Source: JAHHUA01 sp036635475
Lineage (GTDB): Bacteria > Bacillota > Clostridia > Oscillospirales > Ruminococcaceae
Length of the DNA: 34,284 nt
Direction of reading: 5' to 3'
Assembly: GCA_036635475.1 (NCBI GenBank)
Contig: JAVWQH010000021.1
Location: 1 to 34,284, forward strand
Both the position numbers and the translations under genes were made by a program. The notes beneath the pieces are model-generated. The model had not been told where the DNA came from. It did no database searches and worked only from the letters and a program-made list of their open reading frames with translations. Below, piece by piece: positions 1 to 8,603 of the stretch. Positions within the stretch are counted from its first letter, which is position 1, and each line of letters opens with the position of its first letter.

Positions 1-44
1 AATATGAGGATAAATATTCTTCTTTTTACTAAATCGTTTTTCAT
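1..44 (-). CDS. Start of probable penicillin-binding protein 2 (partial)
   Basis: Only the first 14 codons are inside the window, giving MKNDLVKRRIFILI. An ATG at 44 follows a perfect AGGAGG at 50-55 with five bases between. The short basic stretch followed by hydrophobic residues is what the start of a class B penicillin-binding protein (cytoplasmic tail, then a membrane anchor) looks like. The position directly after mreD matches the common mreB-mreC-mreD-mrdA order. The gene begins 18 bases after the mreD stop, so it is almost certainly co-transcribed. The coding start is well supported. The PBP2 identity rests on gene order alone. Confidence 0.6.
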   Translation of the reverse strand, partial: MKNDLVKRRIFILI

Positions 45-61
45 TTTATCCTCCTAAAAGA

Positions 62-589
62 TTAATCAATATTGTACTTTTCGTTGTAATATACACAAAT
101 TTTCTCCAACATAATATATATTGGAATTACAAAAATAAGCGAATATATTGCTGTTGGCAGTAGCTGATTGATTAAAATATTATTGACATCTTCCAAATTC
201 CAAATCATATAAACAAAGAAAAACTCAATTAATGCCCTAGATATTAGTACTATTGTTGATAAAATAAGTGCATTGATTTTTGAATTTTTTATATAATATA
301 TAACTGCCAACCCGATTGCCACACAAACTATTAAGAGAAATATTGTATTAAATCCAAAAATATTATAAGAACCTAAATCGCAGAACATTCCAGCAACTAT
401 TCCAAATATTCCGCCGATAAATTCCCCTTCAATCATGGCGATTATAACTGCACATATATATAATAAGTTAGGCTTAATACCTAGAATTTCCAGAAAATTA
501 GGTGTGTTTTGCAAAATAAATGTTATAAATATAATTAAAACATAGGTGGTGTATTTCAAAAATAATCCCTTATTTTTATTATTTTCCAT
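62..589 (-). CDS. mreD: Rod shape-determining membrane protein MreD
   Basis: Integral membrane partner of MreC in the elongasome. The product is very hydrophobic, with about five membrane segments in 175 residues, and contains the GEFIGGIFGIVAGMFCDLGS stretch expected in MreD, whose GxxxGxxxGxxxD pattern is conserved. I place the start at the ATG at 589 (protein beginning MENNKNKG) because GAGAGGTGG sits five bases upstream. An in-frame ATG at 613 has no ribosome binding site and overlaps an inverted repeat. It lies between mreC and a probable mrdA in one minus-strand operon. Identity rests on hydrophobic profile plus position. MreD sequences diverge strongly, so context carries much of the weight. 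Confidence 0.88.
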   Translation of the reverse strand: MENNKNKGLFLKYTTYVLIIFITFILQNTPNFLEILGIKPNLLYICAVIIAMIEGEFIGGIFGIVAGMFCDLGSYNIFGFNTIFLLIVCVAIGLAVIYYIKNSKINALILSTIVLISRALIEFFFVYMIWNLEDVNNILINQLLPTAIYSLIFVIPIYIMLEKICVYYNEKYNID

Positions 590-615
590 TGAATACCACC
601 TCTCTTTTAGCATAA

Positions 616-643
616 TGACACTGCCCTACTAAAGACAGTGTCA
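616..643 (-). promoter_or_regulatory. Intercistronic stem-loop between mreC and mreD
   Basis: TGACACTG at 616-623 and CAGTGTCA at 636-643 form a perfect 8-bp stem with a 12-base loop, just after the mreC stop and before the mreD ribosome binding site. No T-run follows, so it is unlikely to be a terminator. An mRNA processing or stability role is possible. Confidence 0.5.
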
Positions 644-649
644 AAATTT

Positions 650-1531
650 TTAATCTTTACCGCTATTTTCGTTATCATCTTTATTTGTATCATTTTCTTC
701 GCCCAAAAAGCTCTTGATAACCAAAACATCTTTTACATTTTTAATATCGGAAGATGGTTTAATAACTGCATATTTTGACAAGCCATGTGTTTCATTTTTA
801 ATTTCAACTATCTCACCAACAACTATATCTTTTGGATAAAGTCCGCCATATCCTGATGTTAAAACTATATCGCCCTTTTGAGCTTTGGTTTCTCGTGGCA
901 ACAGTGTCAAAATTGTATTCCCATCTTCTGCTGCAGTGACTTTTCCATTGACTATTCCAACATCTCTTGTGGAGCTGATATATGAACCTATTTCAAGGGA
1001 TACGTCCAAAATTGTTACAACTTTTGAGTATGTCAATCCAACCTCGTTCACAACTCCAACAATTCCTTTTGAAGTTATTACTGTATCTCTTATGCCAATT
1101 CCGTTGAGTGTTCCTTTGTCAATAGTAAACGAGTGAAACCTGCTGTTTGCATCACGTCCGATAACTGTTGCTGTTTCAAAAACGAACTCCGGATTTTGCT
1201 CTTTAATTTGTAAGAATTTTTTCAAATGCTCATTTTCACGTTTGAATTTATCGTAGTCAACCACTTTTTTGTTTAATTCCTCGACTTTTGCCTTTAACTC
1301 ATCATTTTCTTTGGAAATTTCTTTTGTTTTCACAAATACACTGAAAAAATCAGATAATTTGTAGGAAATTTTCGCTGAAACTTTTTGAAAAGGTGCAGAA
1401 ATTGACCCTAATATTTGGGAAGTCATAGGCGATAATCCGCCTGTCCAAGCTGCTCTTAAAACAAATGTTATCAGAATTACAAACAAAGCCAGGAGAAACT
1501 TAAACTTTTTACTTTTAAAGAAATCGTCCAT
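650..1531 (-). CDS. mreC: Rod shape-determining protein MreC
   Basis: Bitopic scaffold linking MreB filaments to cell-wall synthases. The 293-residue product shows a cytoplasmic basic start, one membrane segment (about residues 11-28), a coiled coil rich in Glu and Lys (about 66-115), then the beta-rich MreC domain with VIGRDANSRFHSFTIDKGT and a GDIVLTSGYGGLYPKDIVVG segment typical of the family. A charged tail rich in Asp, Glu and Asn ends the protein. The ATG at 1531 follows AGGAGG with a short spacer. It starts 26 bases after mreB, in the same operon. Length is normal for Bacillota MreC. Confidence 0.96.
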   Translation of the reverse strand: MDDFFKSKKFKFLLALFVILITFVLRAAWTGGLSPMTSQILGSISAPFQKVSAKISYKLSDFFSVFVKTKEISKENDELKAKVEELNKKVVDYDKFKRENEHLKKFLQIKEQNPEFVFETATVIGRDANSRFHSFTIDKGTLNGIGIRDTVITSKGIVGVVNEVGLTYSKVVTILDVSLEIGSYISSTRDVGIVNGKVTAAEDGNTILTLLPRETKAQKGDIVLTSGYGGLYPKDIVVGEIVEIKNETHGLSKYAVIKPSSDIKNVKDVLVIKSFLGEENDTNKDDNENSGKD

Positions 1532-1557
1532 TTTGTTCCTCCTGATTGTGATAATTA

Positions 1558-2583
1558 TTAGTAGCTTCTATCGTCAACCTCTGTCAAGACATCTTTTAGT
1601 TTATCTAAATCTTCCAAAACCATACCCGTTCCAATCGCAACACAATCAAGAGGATTTTCAGCAATATGTACGTCCATTCCTGTTTCCTTTGCAATAAGAA
1701 CATCAAGTCCTTTTAGCATTGCTCCACCGCCTGTCAGCGTTATTCCGTGGTCAATTATATCGGCGGAAAGTTCAGGAGGAGTTTTTTCCAATGTTGTTTT
1801 GATTGCATCAATCACTGAAGAAAGCGGGTCAACAAGAGCTTCTCTTATCTCTTCAGGGGATATGCTGATGTTTTTCGGCAAGCCATCAACAAGGTTTCTT
1901 CCCTTGATATTCATTGGTGTTTCACCTTCAAATTCACAAGCAGAACCTATAGTAATTTTAATTTCTTCGGCTGTTCTTTCGCCTATTAGCAGATTGTATT
2001 TTCTTTTAACATATTGAATTATTGATAAATCGAACTCATCTCCGCCAATTCTCACTGATTTTGCTGCAACAATACCTCCAAGAGATATAACAGCAACCTC
2101 ACTTGTACCGCCGCCGATATCAACAACCATACTTCCAGTTGCTTCTGCCACAGGCAAACCTGCACCGATTGCCGCAGCCATTGGTTCTTCTATAATTGAA
2201 ACGTGTTTTGCTCCGGCTTTAAATGCAGCACCACGTACAGCACGTTTTTCAACTGCTGTTACTCCTGATGGGATACATATAACAACTCGTGGTCTTGCAA
2301 AAATCGAATTGTTAAATGCTTTTTTTATGAAAATCTGCAACATATTTGCAGTTATATCAAAGTCAGCAATAACGCCATCTTTAAGCGGTCTTACGGCAAC
2401 AATCGAACCCGGTGTACGTCCGATAACCTCTTTAGCTTCTTTTCCCACATATCTCACTGTATCCGTTCTTGTATCAACGGCAACAACAGAAGGCTCACGC
2501 ATAATTATGCCCTTGCCCTTCATAAATACCAATGTATTCGCTGTACCTAAGTCAATTCCAATATCTTTATTTAATGAAAACAT
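1558..2583 (-). CDS. mreB: Actin-like cell-shape protein MreB
   Basis: Bacterial actin that forms membrane-bound filaments guiding lateral wall synthesis. The 341-residue product has the phosphate-1 motif DIGIDLGTANT near the start, the MVVDIGGGTSEVAV phosphate-2 motif mid-protein, and the adenosine motif GITLTGGGAMLKGL near the C terminus, as in MreB/Mbl. Length is typical (330-345). The ATG at 2583 is preceded by AAAGGGG. A good sigma-A promoter lies just upstream, so this gene heads the mreBCD transcript although maf is read toward it. Whether it is MreB, Mbl or MreBH in the Bacillus sense cannot be said, but linkage to mreCD favours mreB. Confidence 0.97.
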   Translation of the reverse strand: MFSLNKDIGIDLGTANTLVFMKGKGIIMREPSVVAVDTRTDTVRYVGKEAKEVIGRTPGSIVAVRPLKDGVIADFDITANMLQIFIKKAFNNSIFARPRVVICIPSGVTAVEKRAVRGAAFKAGAKHVSIIEEPMAAAIGAGLPVAEATGSMVVDIGGGTSEVAVISLGGIVAAKSVRIGGDEFDLSIIQYVKRKYNLLIGERTAEEIKITIGSACEFEGETPMNIKGRNLVDGLPKNISISPEEIREALVDPLSSVIDAIKTTLEKTPPELSADIIDHGITLTGGGAMLKGLDVLIAKETGMDVHIAENPLDCVAIGTGMVLEDLDKLKDVLTEVDDRSY

Positions 2584-2617
2584 AATATCTGTTTTTCCCC
2601 TTTCAGCTAATAATTAT

Positions 2618-2646
2618 ATTATAACCTTTATCTCATATAAACTCAA
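2618..2646 (-). promoter_or_regulatory. Sigma-A promoter of mreBCD
   Basis: On the minus strand, TTGAGT (2641-2646) and TATAAT (2618-2623) are separated by 17 bases and lie about 40 bases before the mreB start. I see no terminator between maf and this promoter, so the cluster probably has both internal initiation and read-through from maf. Confidence 0.7.
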
Positions 2647-2690
2647 CAAAAATTACATCTTTTTGCCAGTTAAATTTTTAGTCAATTTGT

Positions 2691-3299
2691 CTAATTTTCA
2701 CATTCCCAGCAACATTTTTGCGTAATTAGTTTTTCAGGGCATATATTTTTGAGTGTTGAGTAAAGCAAATTAATCGGTAGTCCCATAACATTAAAATAAT
2801 CTCCGATTATGCCTTCAACAAAAATCCCGCCAAGTCCCTGTATTCCATATGCTCCGGCTTTGTCCATTGGCTCTGCACTTGCAACATACCACTCAATCTC
2901 GCACTCTGTCATTTTGGAGAATTTCACCTTTGTTGTACAGCTAAATGATGAACTTTCCTTTGATGTCATTATTGCAACCCCTGTCACAACTTTATGCTCT
3001 TTGCCCGATAGTTCCTGCAACATTCTTACGGCATCATCTTTATCTTTTGGCTTTCCAAGGATTTTTCCGTCCAATATAACAACAGTGTCCGAACCGATTA
3101 CTAAATCATCTTTATGCTCTTTCCAAACATCAACTGCCTTTTGAAATGCTAAGTATTCTGCCACTTCAATTGAATCAATATCATCGGGAATTATTTCTTC
3201 GCATTTTGACGGAATTATTTGAAATTCACTGACAATTTTGCCTAAAAGTTCCTTTCGGCGTGGCGATGCTGAGGCAAGTACTATATTCAAAGCTATCAC
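2691..3299 (-). CDS. maf: Maf family nucleoside triphosphate pyrophosphatase
   Basis: Hydrolyses non-canonical or modified nucleoside triphosphates, a house-cleaning enzyme classically linked to septation. Motifs are clear: the N-terminal ASASPRRKELL, the IGSDTVVILDGKILGKP segment with the catalytic Asp region, and AGAYGIQGLGG near residue 150. At 202 residues it is of usual length, with a Cys-containing tail (KCCWECEN) that is not a family hallmark. The start is uncertain. The GTG at 3299 lies only two bases after an AAAGGA, while an in-frame TTG at 3290 would give MNIVLASASPRR, the common Maf beginning, with an 11-base spacer. It sits between the DUF4321 gene and mreB, as often in Clostridia. 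Confidence 0.95.
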   Translation of the reverse strand: MIALNIVLASASPRRKELLGKIVSEFQIIPSKCEEIIPDDIDSIEVAEYLAFQKAVDVWKEHKDDLVIGSDTVVILDGKILGKPKDKDDAVRMLQELSGKEHKVVTGVAIMTSKESSSFSCTTKVKFSKMTECEIEWYVASAEPMDKAGAYGIQGLGGIFVEGIIGDYFNVMGLPINLLYSTLKNICPEKLITQKCCWECEN

Positions 3300-3315
3300 A
3301 TTCCTTTAACTTATA

Positions 3316-3585
3316 CTAGATTTTCTTCCCAAATGAATTATATGCAAAAAACGAAAGTACTAAACATATAATTTGTGCCACATTTATCCCCATTTCAAAC
3401 CCAAAAGCTATTTTTATAATTGCAAGGTCAAGTATCATCGGGTTTGATGCGGAAATTCCAATTTGTTTTCCATAGGCAAGCCAAGATAATCCGGAAATAT
3501 CACTGGTTATTTGTGCAAGAAGTGAGCCGAGAATAACCCCAGCCAAAATGAAAAATAGGAAAATAAGTCCTTTTTTAAATTTCAT
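3316..3585 (-). CDS. Small membrane protein, DUF4321 family
   Basis: An 89-residue protein with two hydrophobic segments: residues about 6-25 (LIFLFFILAGVILGSLLAQI) and about 64-82 (VAQIICLVLSFFAYN). The linker reads SGLSWLAYGKQIGIS. This layout and the position next to maf and mreB fit DUF4321, a function-unknown family of Clostridia; I assign it from memory of that pattern. The ATG at 3585 has AGAGGGT upstream. The gene is 16 bases upstream of maf and 22 downstream of dut, within one operon. No function is claimed. Confidence 0.72.
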   Translation of the reverse strand: MKFKKGLIFLFFILAGVILGSLLAQITSDISGLSWLAYGKQIGISASNPMILDLAIIKIAFGFEMGINVAQIICLVLSFFAYNSFGKKI

Positions 3586-3607
3586 ATCATACCCTCTTGT
3601 CCTTCAG

Positions 3608-4042
3608 CTATTTTTTGCCTGTTGAACCCAATCCGCCTTCACCTCTTGAAGTTTCACAAAGCTCGTCGCACTCAACTATTTCAGGCAATTCTATCTTCAT
3701 AACAATCAATTGTGCAATCCTGTCATCAGGCTCAATGGTGTATTTTTCATTGGAATTATTGATTAATCCAACAATTATTTCCCCTCGATAGTCACTGTCA
3801 ATCACTCCAACTGCGTTTGCCGGCGATATTCCATTTTTAATCCCCAGTCCACTTCTCCCAAAAACAAAGCCTGCTGTTCCATTTTCAATTTCAATTGCAA
3901 TGCCTGTTGGAATTTTTGCGATTTCTCCTGTTGCAATTTCAATTGGTTGGTCAATATGTGCAAACAAGTCAAGCCCTGCGCTATACTGCGTTGCCCTTTT
4001 GGGAACAATTGAATTACTGTATAATTTTTTTATTTTCATCAT
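3608..4042 (-). CDS. dut: dUTP diphosphatase (trimeric type)
   Basis: Converts dUTP to dUMP and pyrophosphate, limiting uracil in DNA and feeding dTMP synthesis. The 144-residue protein shows the five trimeric dUTPase motifs: AGLDLFA (motif 1), GRSGLGIKNGI (motif 2), NAVGVIDSDYRGEI (motif 3), a motif 4 region at DDRIAQLIV, and RGEGGLGSTG (motif 5). The last has Leu where Phe is more usual. The ATG at 4042 follows AAAGGA with eight bases between; a second ATG is the next codon. The gene is 16 bases after the U32 gene. Confidence 0.97.
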   Translation of the reverse strand: MMKIKKLYSNSIVPKRATQYSAGLDLFAHIDQPIEIATGEIAKIPTGIAIEIENGTAGFVFGRSGLGIKNGISPANAVGVIDSDYRGEIIVGLINNSNEKYTIEPDDRIAQLIVMKIELPEIVECDELCETSRGEGGLGSTGKK

Positions 4043-4058
4043 TTTTATTATCCTTTAA

Positions 4059-6116
4059 TTACAATACATTTCTGTAGTACAATCCTCTTGTTATATTTCC
4101 GTCATAAGCTGATTTTGTCATATAAGCATTCAGTATATTTTCACATTCACTTGTGCTTTCTTTTGTGAAATAAAGAGTAATAAAGTTAAGCCCTTTTAAT
4201 TCGTTGTAACGTTCCGCAAGATATAGCGGAACACTGTTGTAAATCTTGCTCAATCCGCCATCACAATTTACAAAAAATTCAACGGCTTTTCTGTCAATTA
4301 TTTTGTTCCAACCCTTGCAATTATCACAGCCGATTGCTGCATCAACCGGACAATTTCTCATTGTCATAAGAGGTAAATAACCGTAAGCAACAATTCCTGT
4401 TGGAACAGGTCTTGAGATATCGGAAATTTTGTTCAAATTCAGTTCAAATGACAATTCAGCATCGGTTATTCCAATTTTTGCATAAGTTTCCATTGCATCT
4501 GTATTAAAAATATTGAGATTAAATCCACAATGTATATATTCAAATTCAAGTTCTTTTGCGATTTCAATTGCGCCTAAATTAGCTGCATAAACGTGCTTTA
4601 AACCATCATTTTTGAGCTGTTGCAAAATCCTTCTGGAATAGCTTGTTGAAAACTCTATTGAGGCGATTTCTCCACACATTTTATCGTCTATTTTTCCGCC
4701 TGTTTTTACCCAAGCATTTAGCTGAGCCAGCGGCATTGTCACAAGTTCTGCATTATCAAGCATTTTTTCAGTCAATTGAGAGGCTTTTGCAACTCTGATT
4801 CTGATGTTTGGCAAAACGTTCATATCCGCCATAATTTTATGCTCATTAACCACTTCGCAAATTCTGCCTTTTTTGAAGTCTGACCTCATCGCAGCAAGCT
4901 TTTCAAGACATTCACGTCTAACTAAGTTAAGTTCGGAAGCAGGAACAATTAATCCCTCATCAATTTCCGCAGAAAATTCTTCAATATAATAAGGTGTTCC
5001 GCCTGTTTTGGAAATATTTTGTTCGGCTTTTTCAGCCGTTGTTGGCTTATTTATTGCAACTTCAGGAATTGCGCCCAAAGCTTCACAGGAATTGTTGTCA
5101 TTATCAGAACAAATCAGCTTTATTTTTTCGCCGTTTTTAACAATAAGTTTCATCTTAATTGGAATTAGTGGCATTTCCTTTGAGTAACTACGTTCCAAAT
5201 CTTTGAGAACTGTTGTTGCAGCCAATACATCATCTTTCTGACGTGTTCCGAACATTTCATAGTCAATATTTGATGTGTAATATCCGTTTGTAAAGCCACT
5301 TCTTGAAAATACGTTTTTCAATGTATCATAATCAATTTGTTCATCATTAACACATTTTTTGATTTCGCTCACAACTGCCGCAACATATTCGGGACGTTTC
5401 ATTCTGCCCTCAATTTTAACAGATGTAACCCCAATTTCGGCTAGTTCCTTAACTTTATCGGCAATGGATAAATCTTTTAGGGATAATCCGCTGTCAATAC
5501 CGCCCTCAACTTTAAAAGGAAGTCGGCAAGGCTGGGCGCACAAACCTCTGTTTCCACTTCTCTCGCCAATCATCGAGCTTAGGTAGCACTGTCCCGAAAC
5601 TGACATACAAAGTGATCCATGAATAAACACTTCAATTTCAATCTCAGCGTTTTTTGTAATCTCTTCAATTTCTTTTTGAGAAAGTTCTCGAGCCAAAACA
5701 ACTCTTGAAAATCCCAATTGTTGAGCCACTTTAACTCCCTCAAGATTGTGTATTGCCATTTGAGTTGAAGCATGCAAAGGCATATCAGGTGCTATAGTTT
5801 TTGCAAGTTCCAAAACCCCTAAATCTTGAATAATAAGTGCATCAACTCCAACATTGACGGCTGTTTTTATTGCATTTTCAACTTCTTCACGTTCATCGTC
5901 ATACATCAATGTGTTAAGAGTTTGGTGAACTTTTACACCTCTTTCGTGGCAATATTTAACTGCCTCCAAAAGTTCATCATCGTCAAAATTTGTTGCATTG
6001 CGTCTTGCATTCAGTGCCTTAGAACCCAAATAAACCGCATCAGCACCCATTCTAACTGCGGCAACCATAGCCCCATATGAGCCAGCAGGTGCTAATATTT
6101 CAATATTTTTTTTCAC
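4059..6116 (-). CDS. U32 family protein with DUF3656 (collagenase-like / RNA-hydroxylase type)
   Basis: A 685-residue protein of peptidase family U32. The N-terminal barrel begins KKNIEILAPAG and contains GADAVYLGSKALNAR. The signature Cys region lies at about 164-198 (HGSLCMSVSGQCYLSSMIGE, then SGNRGLCAQPCR; Cys 170, 177, 193, 197). A C-terminal half of the DUF3656 type carries a second Cys group (NCPVDAAIGCDNC). U32 proteins such as RlhA and TrhP are established prephenate-dependent RNA hydroxylation factors, and I infer an RNA-modification role rather than secreted collagenase because there is no signal peptide. The GTG start at 6116 shares its first base with the last base of the zapA TAG stop, which suggests translational coupling. 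Confidence 0.88.
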   Translation of the reverse strand: MKKNIEILAPAGSYGAMVAAVRMGADAVYLGSKALNARRNATNFDDDELLEAVKYCHERGVKVHQTLNTLMYDDEREEVENAIKTAVNVGVDALIIQDLGVLELAKTIAPDMPLHASTQMAIHNLEGVKVAQQLGFSRVVLARELSQKEIEEITKNAEIEIEVFIHGSLCMSVSGQCYLSSMIGERSGNRGLCAQPCRLPFKVEGGIDSGLSLKDLSIADKVKELAEIGVTSVKIEGRMKRPEYVAAVVSEIKKCVNDEQIDYDTLKNVFSRSGFTNGYYTSNIDYEMFGTRQKDDVLAATTVLKDLERSYSKEMPLIPIKMKLIVKNGEKIKLICSDNDNNSCEALGAIPEVAINKPTTAEKAEQNISKTGGTPYYIEEFSAEIDEGLIVPASELNLVRRECLEKLAAMRSDFKKGRICEVVNEHKIMADMNVLPNIRIRVAKASQLTEKMLDNAELVTMPLAQLNAWVKTGGKIDDKMCGEIASIEFSTSYSRRILQQLKNDGLKHVYAANLGAIEIAKELEFEYIHCGFNLNIFNTDAMETYAKIGITDAELSFELNLNKISDISRPVPTGIVAYGYLPLMTMRNCPVDAAIGCDNCKGWNKIIDRKAVEFFVNCDGGLSKIYNSVPLYLAERYNELKGLNFITLYFTKESTSECENILNAYMTKSAYDGNITRGLYYRNVL

Positions 6117-6454
6117 TATCTTTTACTCATTTCCAACTGGCGCTTATTCTGCTCCAATTCCCTTTTTGTTTCATCAAGTTCAATTCTGGCTTTTGCTGCG
6201 TCTTCAAGATACTCGCTTAGTTGTCCCCTCATTCTATCGGCACTCTCTTCGCTTTTTTTGTACCCATCAAGATAACTCATACAGCATAAAACCAAACATT
6301 CATTTAGGGATAATCTGGTATCTTGTCCCATTATAGCCGTTACTTGTCTATCTAATTCATAGGAAAGTCCCTTAACATATTCTTCATTTTCCGGAGTTGC
6401 GATAACGTATTTACCGCCTTGTATTTCTATTCTAACTCTGTTTACCATTGCCAA
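6116..6454 (-). CDS. zapA: Cell division protein ZapA
   Basis: Small protein that bundles FtsZ filaments at midcell. After the start comes NRVRIEIQGGKYVIATPENE, the ZapA beta-hairpin, then a helix and a long coiled coil rich in Glu, Arg and Lys to the end. Several starts are in frame. I choose TTG at 6454 (about 112 residues) because AAAGGA lies seven bases upstream; the ATG at 6448 is two codons later with a 13-base spacer. The longest version from 6490 lacks a ribosome binding site. First gene of the zapA-U32-dut-DUF4321-maf operon, with a TATAAT box at 6493-6498. Confidence 0.88.
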   Translation of the reverse strand: MAMVNRVRIEIQGGKYVIATPENEEYVKGLSYELDRQVTAIMGQDTRLSLNECLVLCCMSYLDGYKKSEESADRMRGQLSEYLEDAAKARIELDETKRELEQNKRQLEMSKR

Positions 6455-6492
6455 TGGCACTTCCTTTCTGTATATAACTCGCATACACAATT

Positions 6493-6521
6493 ATTATAAT
6501 ACATTTTAAGCAATTATTAAA
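6493..6521 (-). promoter_or_regulatory. Probable promoter of the zapA-maf operon
   Basis: A perfect TATAAT (6493-6498, minus strand) with a weak TTTAAT at 6516-6521, 17 bases apart, about 40 bases upstream of the zapA start. Confidence 0.5.
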
Positions 6522-6562
6522 GGCTTTTTTGTAAATTCCACTGTGTTTTTGTCCTTTATACA

Positions 6563-6604
6563 AAGAAGTCGCATTTTAGTCTGAACTCTAAAATACGACT
6601 TCTT
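6563..6604 (-). terminator. Stem-loop terminator of the Na/Pi symporter gene
   Basis: A 17-bp stem with one mismatch (arms 6563-6579 and 6588-6604, 8-base loop) sits directly after the symporter stop at 6610. Read on the minus strand it is followed by only three T residues, so termination may be inefficient. Confidence 0.65.
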
Positions 6605-6609
6605 AAATA

Positions 6610-8382
6610 TTACGATATTCTGGAGTAATACTTCTCCTCATATTTCAAATAATTTTCCGAGAAATGCTCAGTTTCGCCCTTATGTATTGTTTTAATATAT
6701 TCGTGCATATCCAAATCCGTTTTTGGGTTTTCGTGGGAAATTATATAAACCCCAACATTTGAACAGTGGTCAGCTATTCTTTCCATTGAAGAAAGAGATT
6801 CAACAAATGGGAATGCAGCATCAATTGTACAAAGTCCATCACGTAAACGGTTGATATGTCTATCTTTTAATGTTTCTTCAATAATATCAATAACCTCTTC
6901 CAAAGGTTCAATATTTATTGCAACTTCCGTATCAGCCTTAATGAAAGCATCATTGGCAATATCAATTATTTCCAAAACAGCATCGCTGATTGTGTCAAAT
7001 TCTTTGATTGCCTCAGGGGAAAAGCTAACATCTTTTTCATTCATAGTTTGCGCAAACTCCATCATATTGGTTGCATAATCGCCAATTCTTTCAAAGTCCG
7101 TTGAAATATGAAGAAGCTGTGAAACCTTTCGGCTATCATTTTCGTTAAGGTCTTTTTTGGACAGTTTCAGCAAATAAATGCTCAGCTTGTCCTGCATCAT
7201 ATCAATTATATCTTCCATTTCGTTTGCAATTTCTCTGATTTTCGGGTCATATTTTTTAATCAGACTGGTTGCATTCAAGAAGTTTTCCCTTGCATTCAAT
7301 CCCATATTTGCAGTTACTTTTGTACAATGTTCAATTGCAAGACTTGGTGCAACCAAAAATCTTTCATCAAGTTCCATTGCAATATCCTCAACCTCTGTTT
7401 CCTCTTGTTTATCTTTGATAACAGTTTTTGCTATTTTCTCAAGAACAGACACAAAAGGAATGAAAAGTAATGTTACGGTTATATTGAAAACAGTGTGGAA
7501 ATTTGCTATTCCACCCTTATCAATTGGTTGATCCCAAAATTCAAATCCAATTGTTGATTGTATTAAATATGTAGCAATCAAGAACACTGCTGTTCCGATA
7601 ATATTAAACGAAAGATGTACAACTGCTGAACGTTTTGCGTTTTTTGACGCTCCGATACTTGCGAGAATAGGTGTGATACAAGTTCCGATATTCTGTCCCA
7701 TTATTATCGGAAATGCCGAGGCAAAACTTATTTGACCAGTTGAACAAAGTGCCTGCAAAATACCCACAGATGCTGATGAACTTTGGATTATTGCTGTTAC
7801 TATTGCTCCCACCAATACTCCCAAAATTGGGTTGGATAATGTGGAAAACAACTCGAAAAATGCAGGGTGTGTACGTAATCCCGCAACAGCCGCCTCCATA
7901 TTGAACATACCTGTGAATAAAATTCCAAATCCCAACAAAACCTGTCCTAAATCCTTGAGCCTTGATTTTTTGCTGCCCATATAAAGCATTATTCCCACTA
8001 TTGCTGCCACTGGGGCAAGAGTGGTTGGCTTAATTAACATTAAAAAGAAATTGTCAGAGCCAATATCGGTCAACCTTAATATGTGTGCTGTTATTGTTGT
8101 TCCAATATTAGCACCCATTATTACACCGATTGCCTGTTTTAGATTTATGATTTGTGAGTTTACAAGTCCGACAACAATGACTGTTGTTGCTGACGAACTT
8201 TGAATTGCCGCTGTAACTACTGCTCCAAAAGCAACGCTCTTGAATATGTTATTTGTAAGTCCTTCCAAAATCTTTGAAAGATTACTTCCGGCTGCACGTT
8301 CCAAACTGCTGCCCAACACGCTCATTCCGTAAAGAAAAAGAGCAAGTCCTCCCGCTAAGCTGATTAGTGAAAAAATATCCAC
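6610..8382 (-). CDS. Na+/phosphate symporter with PhoU-like domain
   Basis: Membrane transporter of the NptA/PNaS (SLC34-like) family. The two inverted halves each carry the family QSSSA motif: VVTAAIQSSSATTVIVVGLV and IVTAIIQSSSASVGILQAL. Around eight membrane segments fill the first ~330 residues. A soluble, helical, PhoU-like region follows (ERIGDYATNMMEF, then a second ERIADHCSNVGVYIISHENP copy), probably coupling uptake to phosphate status. I start at GTG 8382 (591 residues, beginning with VDIFSLISLAGG read as Met) since AAAAGGTGGG lies seven bases upstream. An in-frame start at 8430 would add 16 unlikely residues. Transcribed divergently from fbp. Confidence 0.93.
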   Translation of the reverse strand: MDIFSLISLAGGLALFLYGMSVLGSSLERAAGSNLSKILEGLTNNIFKSVAFGAVVTAAIQSSSATTVIVVGLVNSQIINLKQAIGVIMGANIGTTITAHILRLTDIGSDNFFLMLIKPTTLAPVAAIVGIMLYMGSKKSRLKDLGQVLLGFGILFTGMFNMEAAVAGLRTHPAFFELFSTLSNPILGVLVGAIVTAIIQSSSASVGILQALCSTGQISFASAFPIIMGQNIGTCITPILASIGASKNAKRSAVVHLSFNIIGTAVFLIATYLIQSTIGFEFWDQPIDKGGIANFHTVFNITVTLLFIPFVSVLEKIAKTVIKDKQEETEVEDIAMELDERFLVAPSLAIEHCTKVTANMGLNARENFLNATSLIKKYDPKIREIANEMEDIIDMMQDKLSIYLLKLSKKDLNENDSRKVSQLLHISTDFERIGDYATNMMEFAQTMNEKDVSFSPEAIKEFDTISDAVLEIIDIANDAFIKADTEVAINIEPLEEVIDIIEETLKDRHINRLRDGLCTIDAAFPFVESLSSMERIADHCSNVGVYIISHENPKTDLDMHEYIKTIHKGETEHFSENYLKYEEKYYSRIS

Positions 8383-8538
8383 AAATACACCCACCTTTTT
8401 ACTTAAATAATAAAATCTATCTATTATCAATCAAAGATATTGTACCATAAATAAAGACTTTATTATACAAAAACTTTAATTTTTTTCGCATTTATTAAAA
8501 AATTGTTCAAATTGCGTTAAAAGCTTGCAATAAGTTGT

Positions 8539-8566
8539 TTAAAGATTAGAATAATTGTGATATAAT
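8539..8566 (+). promoter_or_regulatory. Promoter of fbp (extended -10)
   Basis: TGATATAAT (TATAAT at 8561-8566 with the TG of an extended -10) lies about 25 bases before the ribosome binding site. The best -35 is a weak TTAAAG at 8539-8544 with 16 bases between, so the extended -10 probably matters. Confidence 0.55.
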
Positions 8567-8603
8567 TAGAAAATAAAATCTTTTTAATTAAGGAGGAGTT
8601 TTT

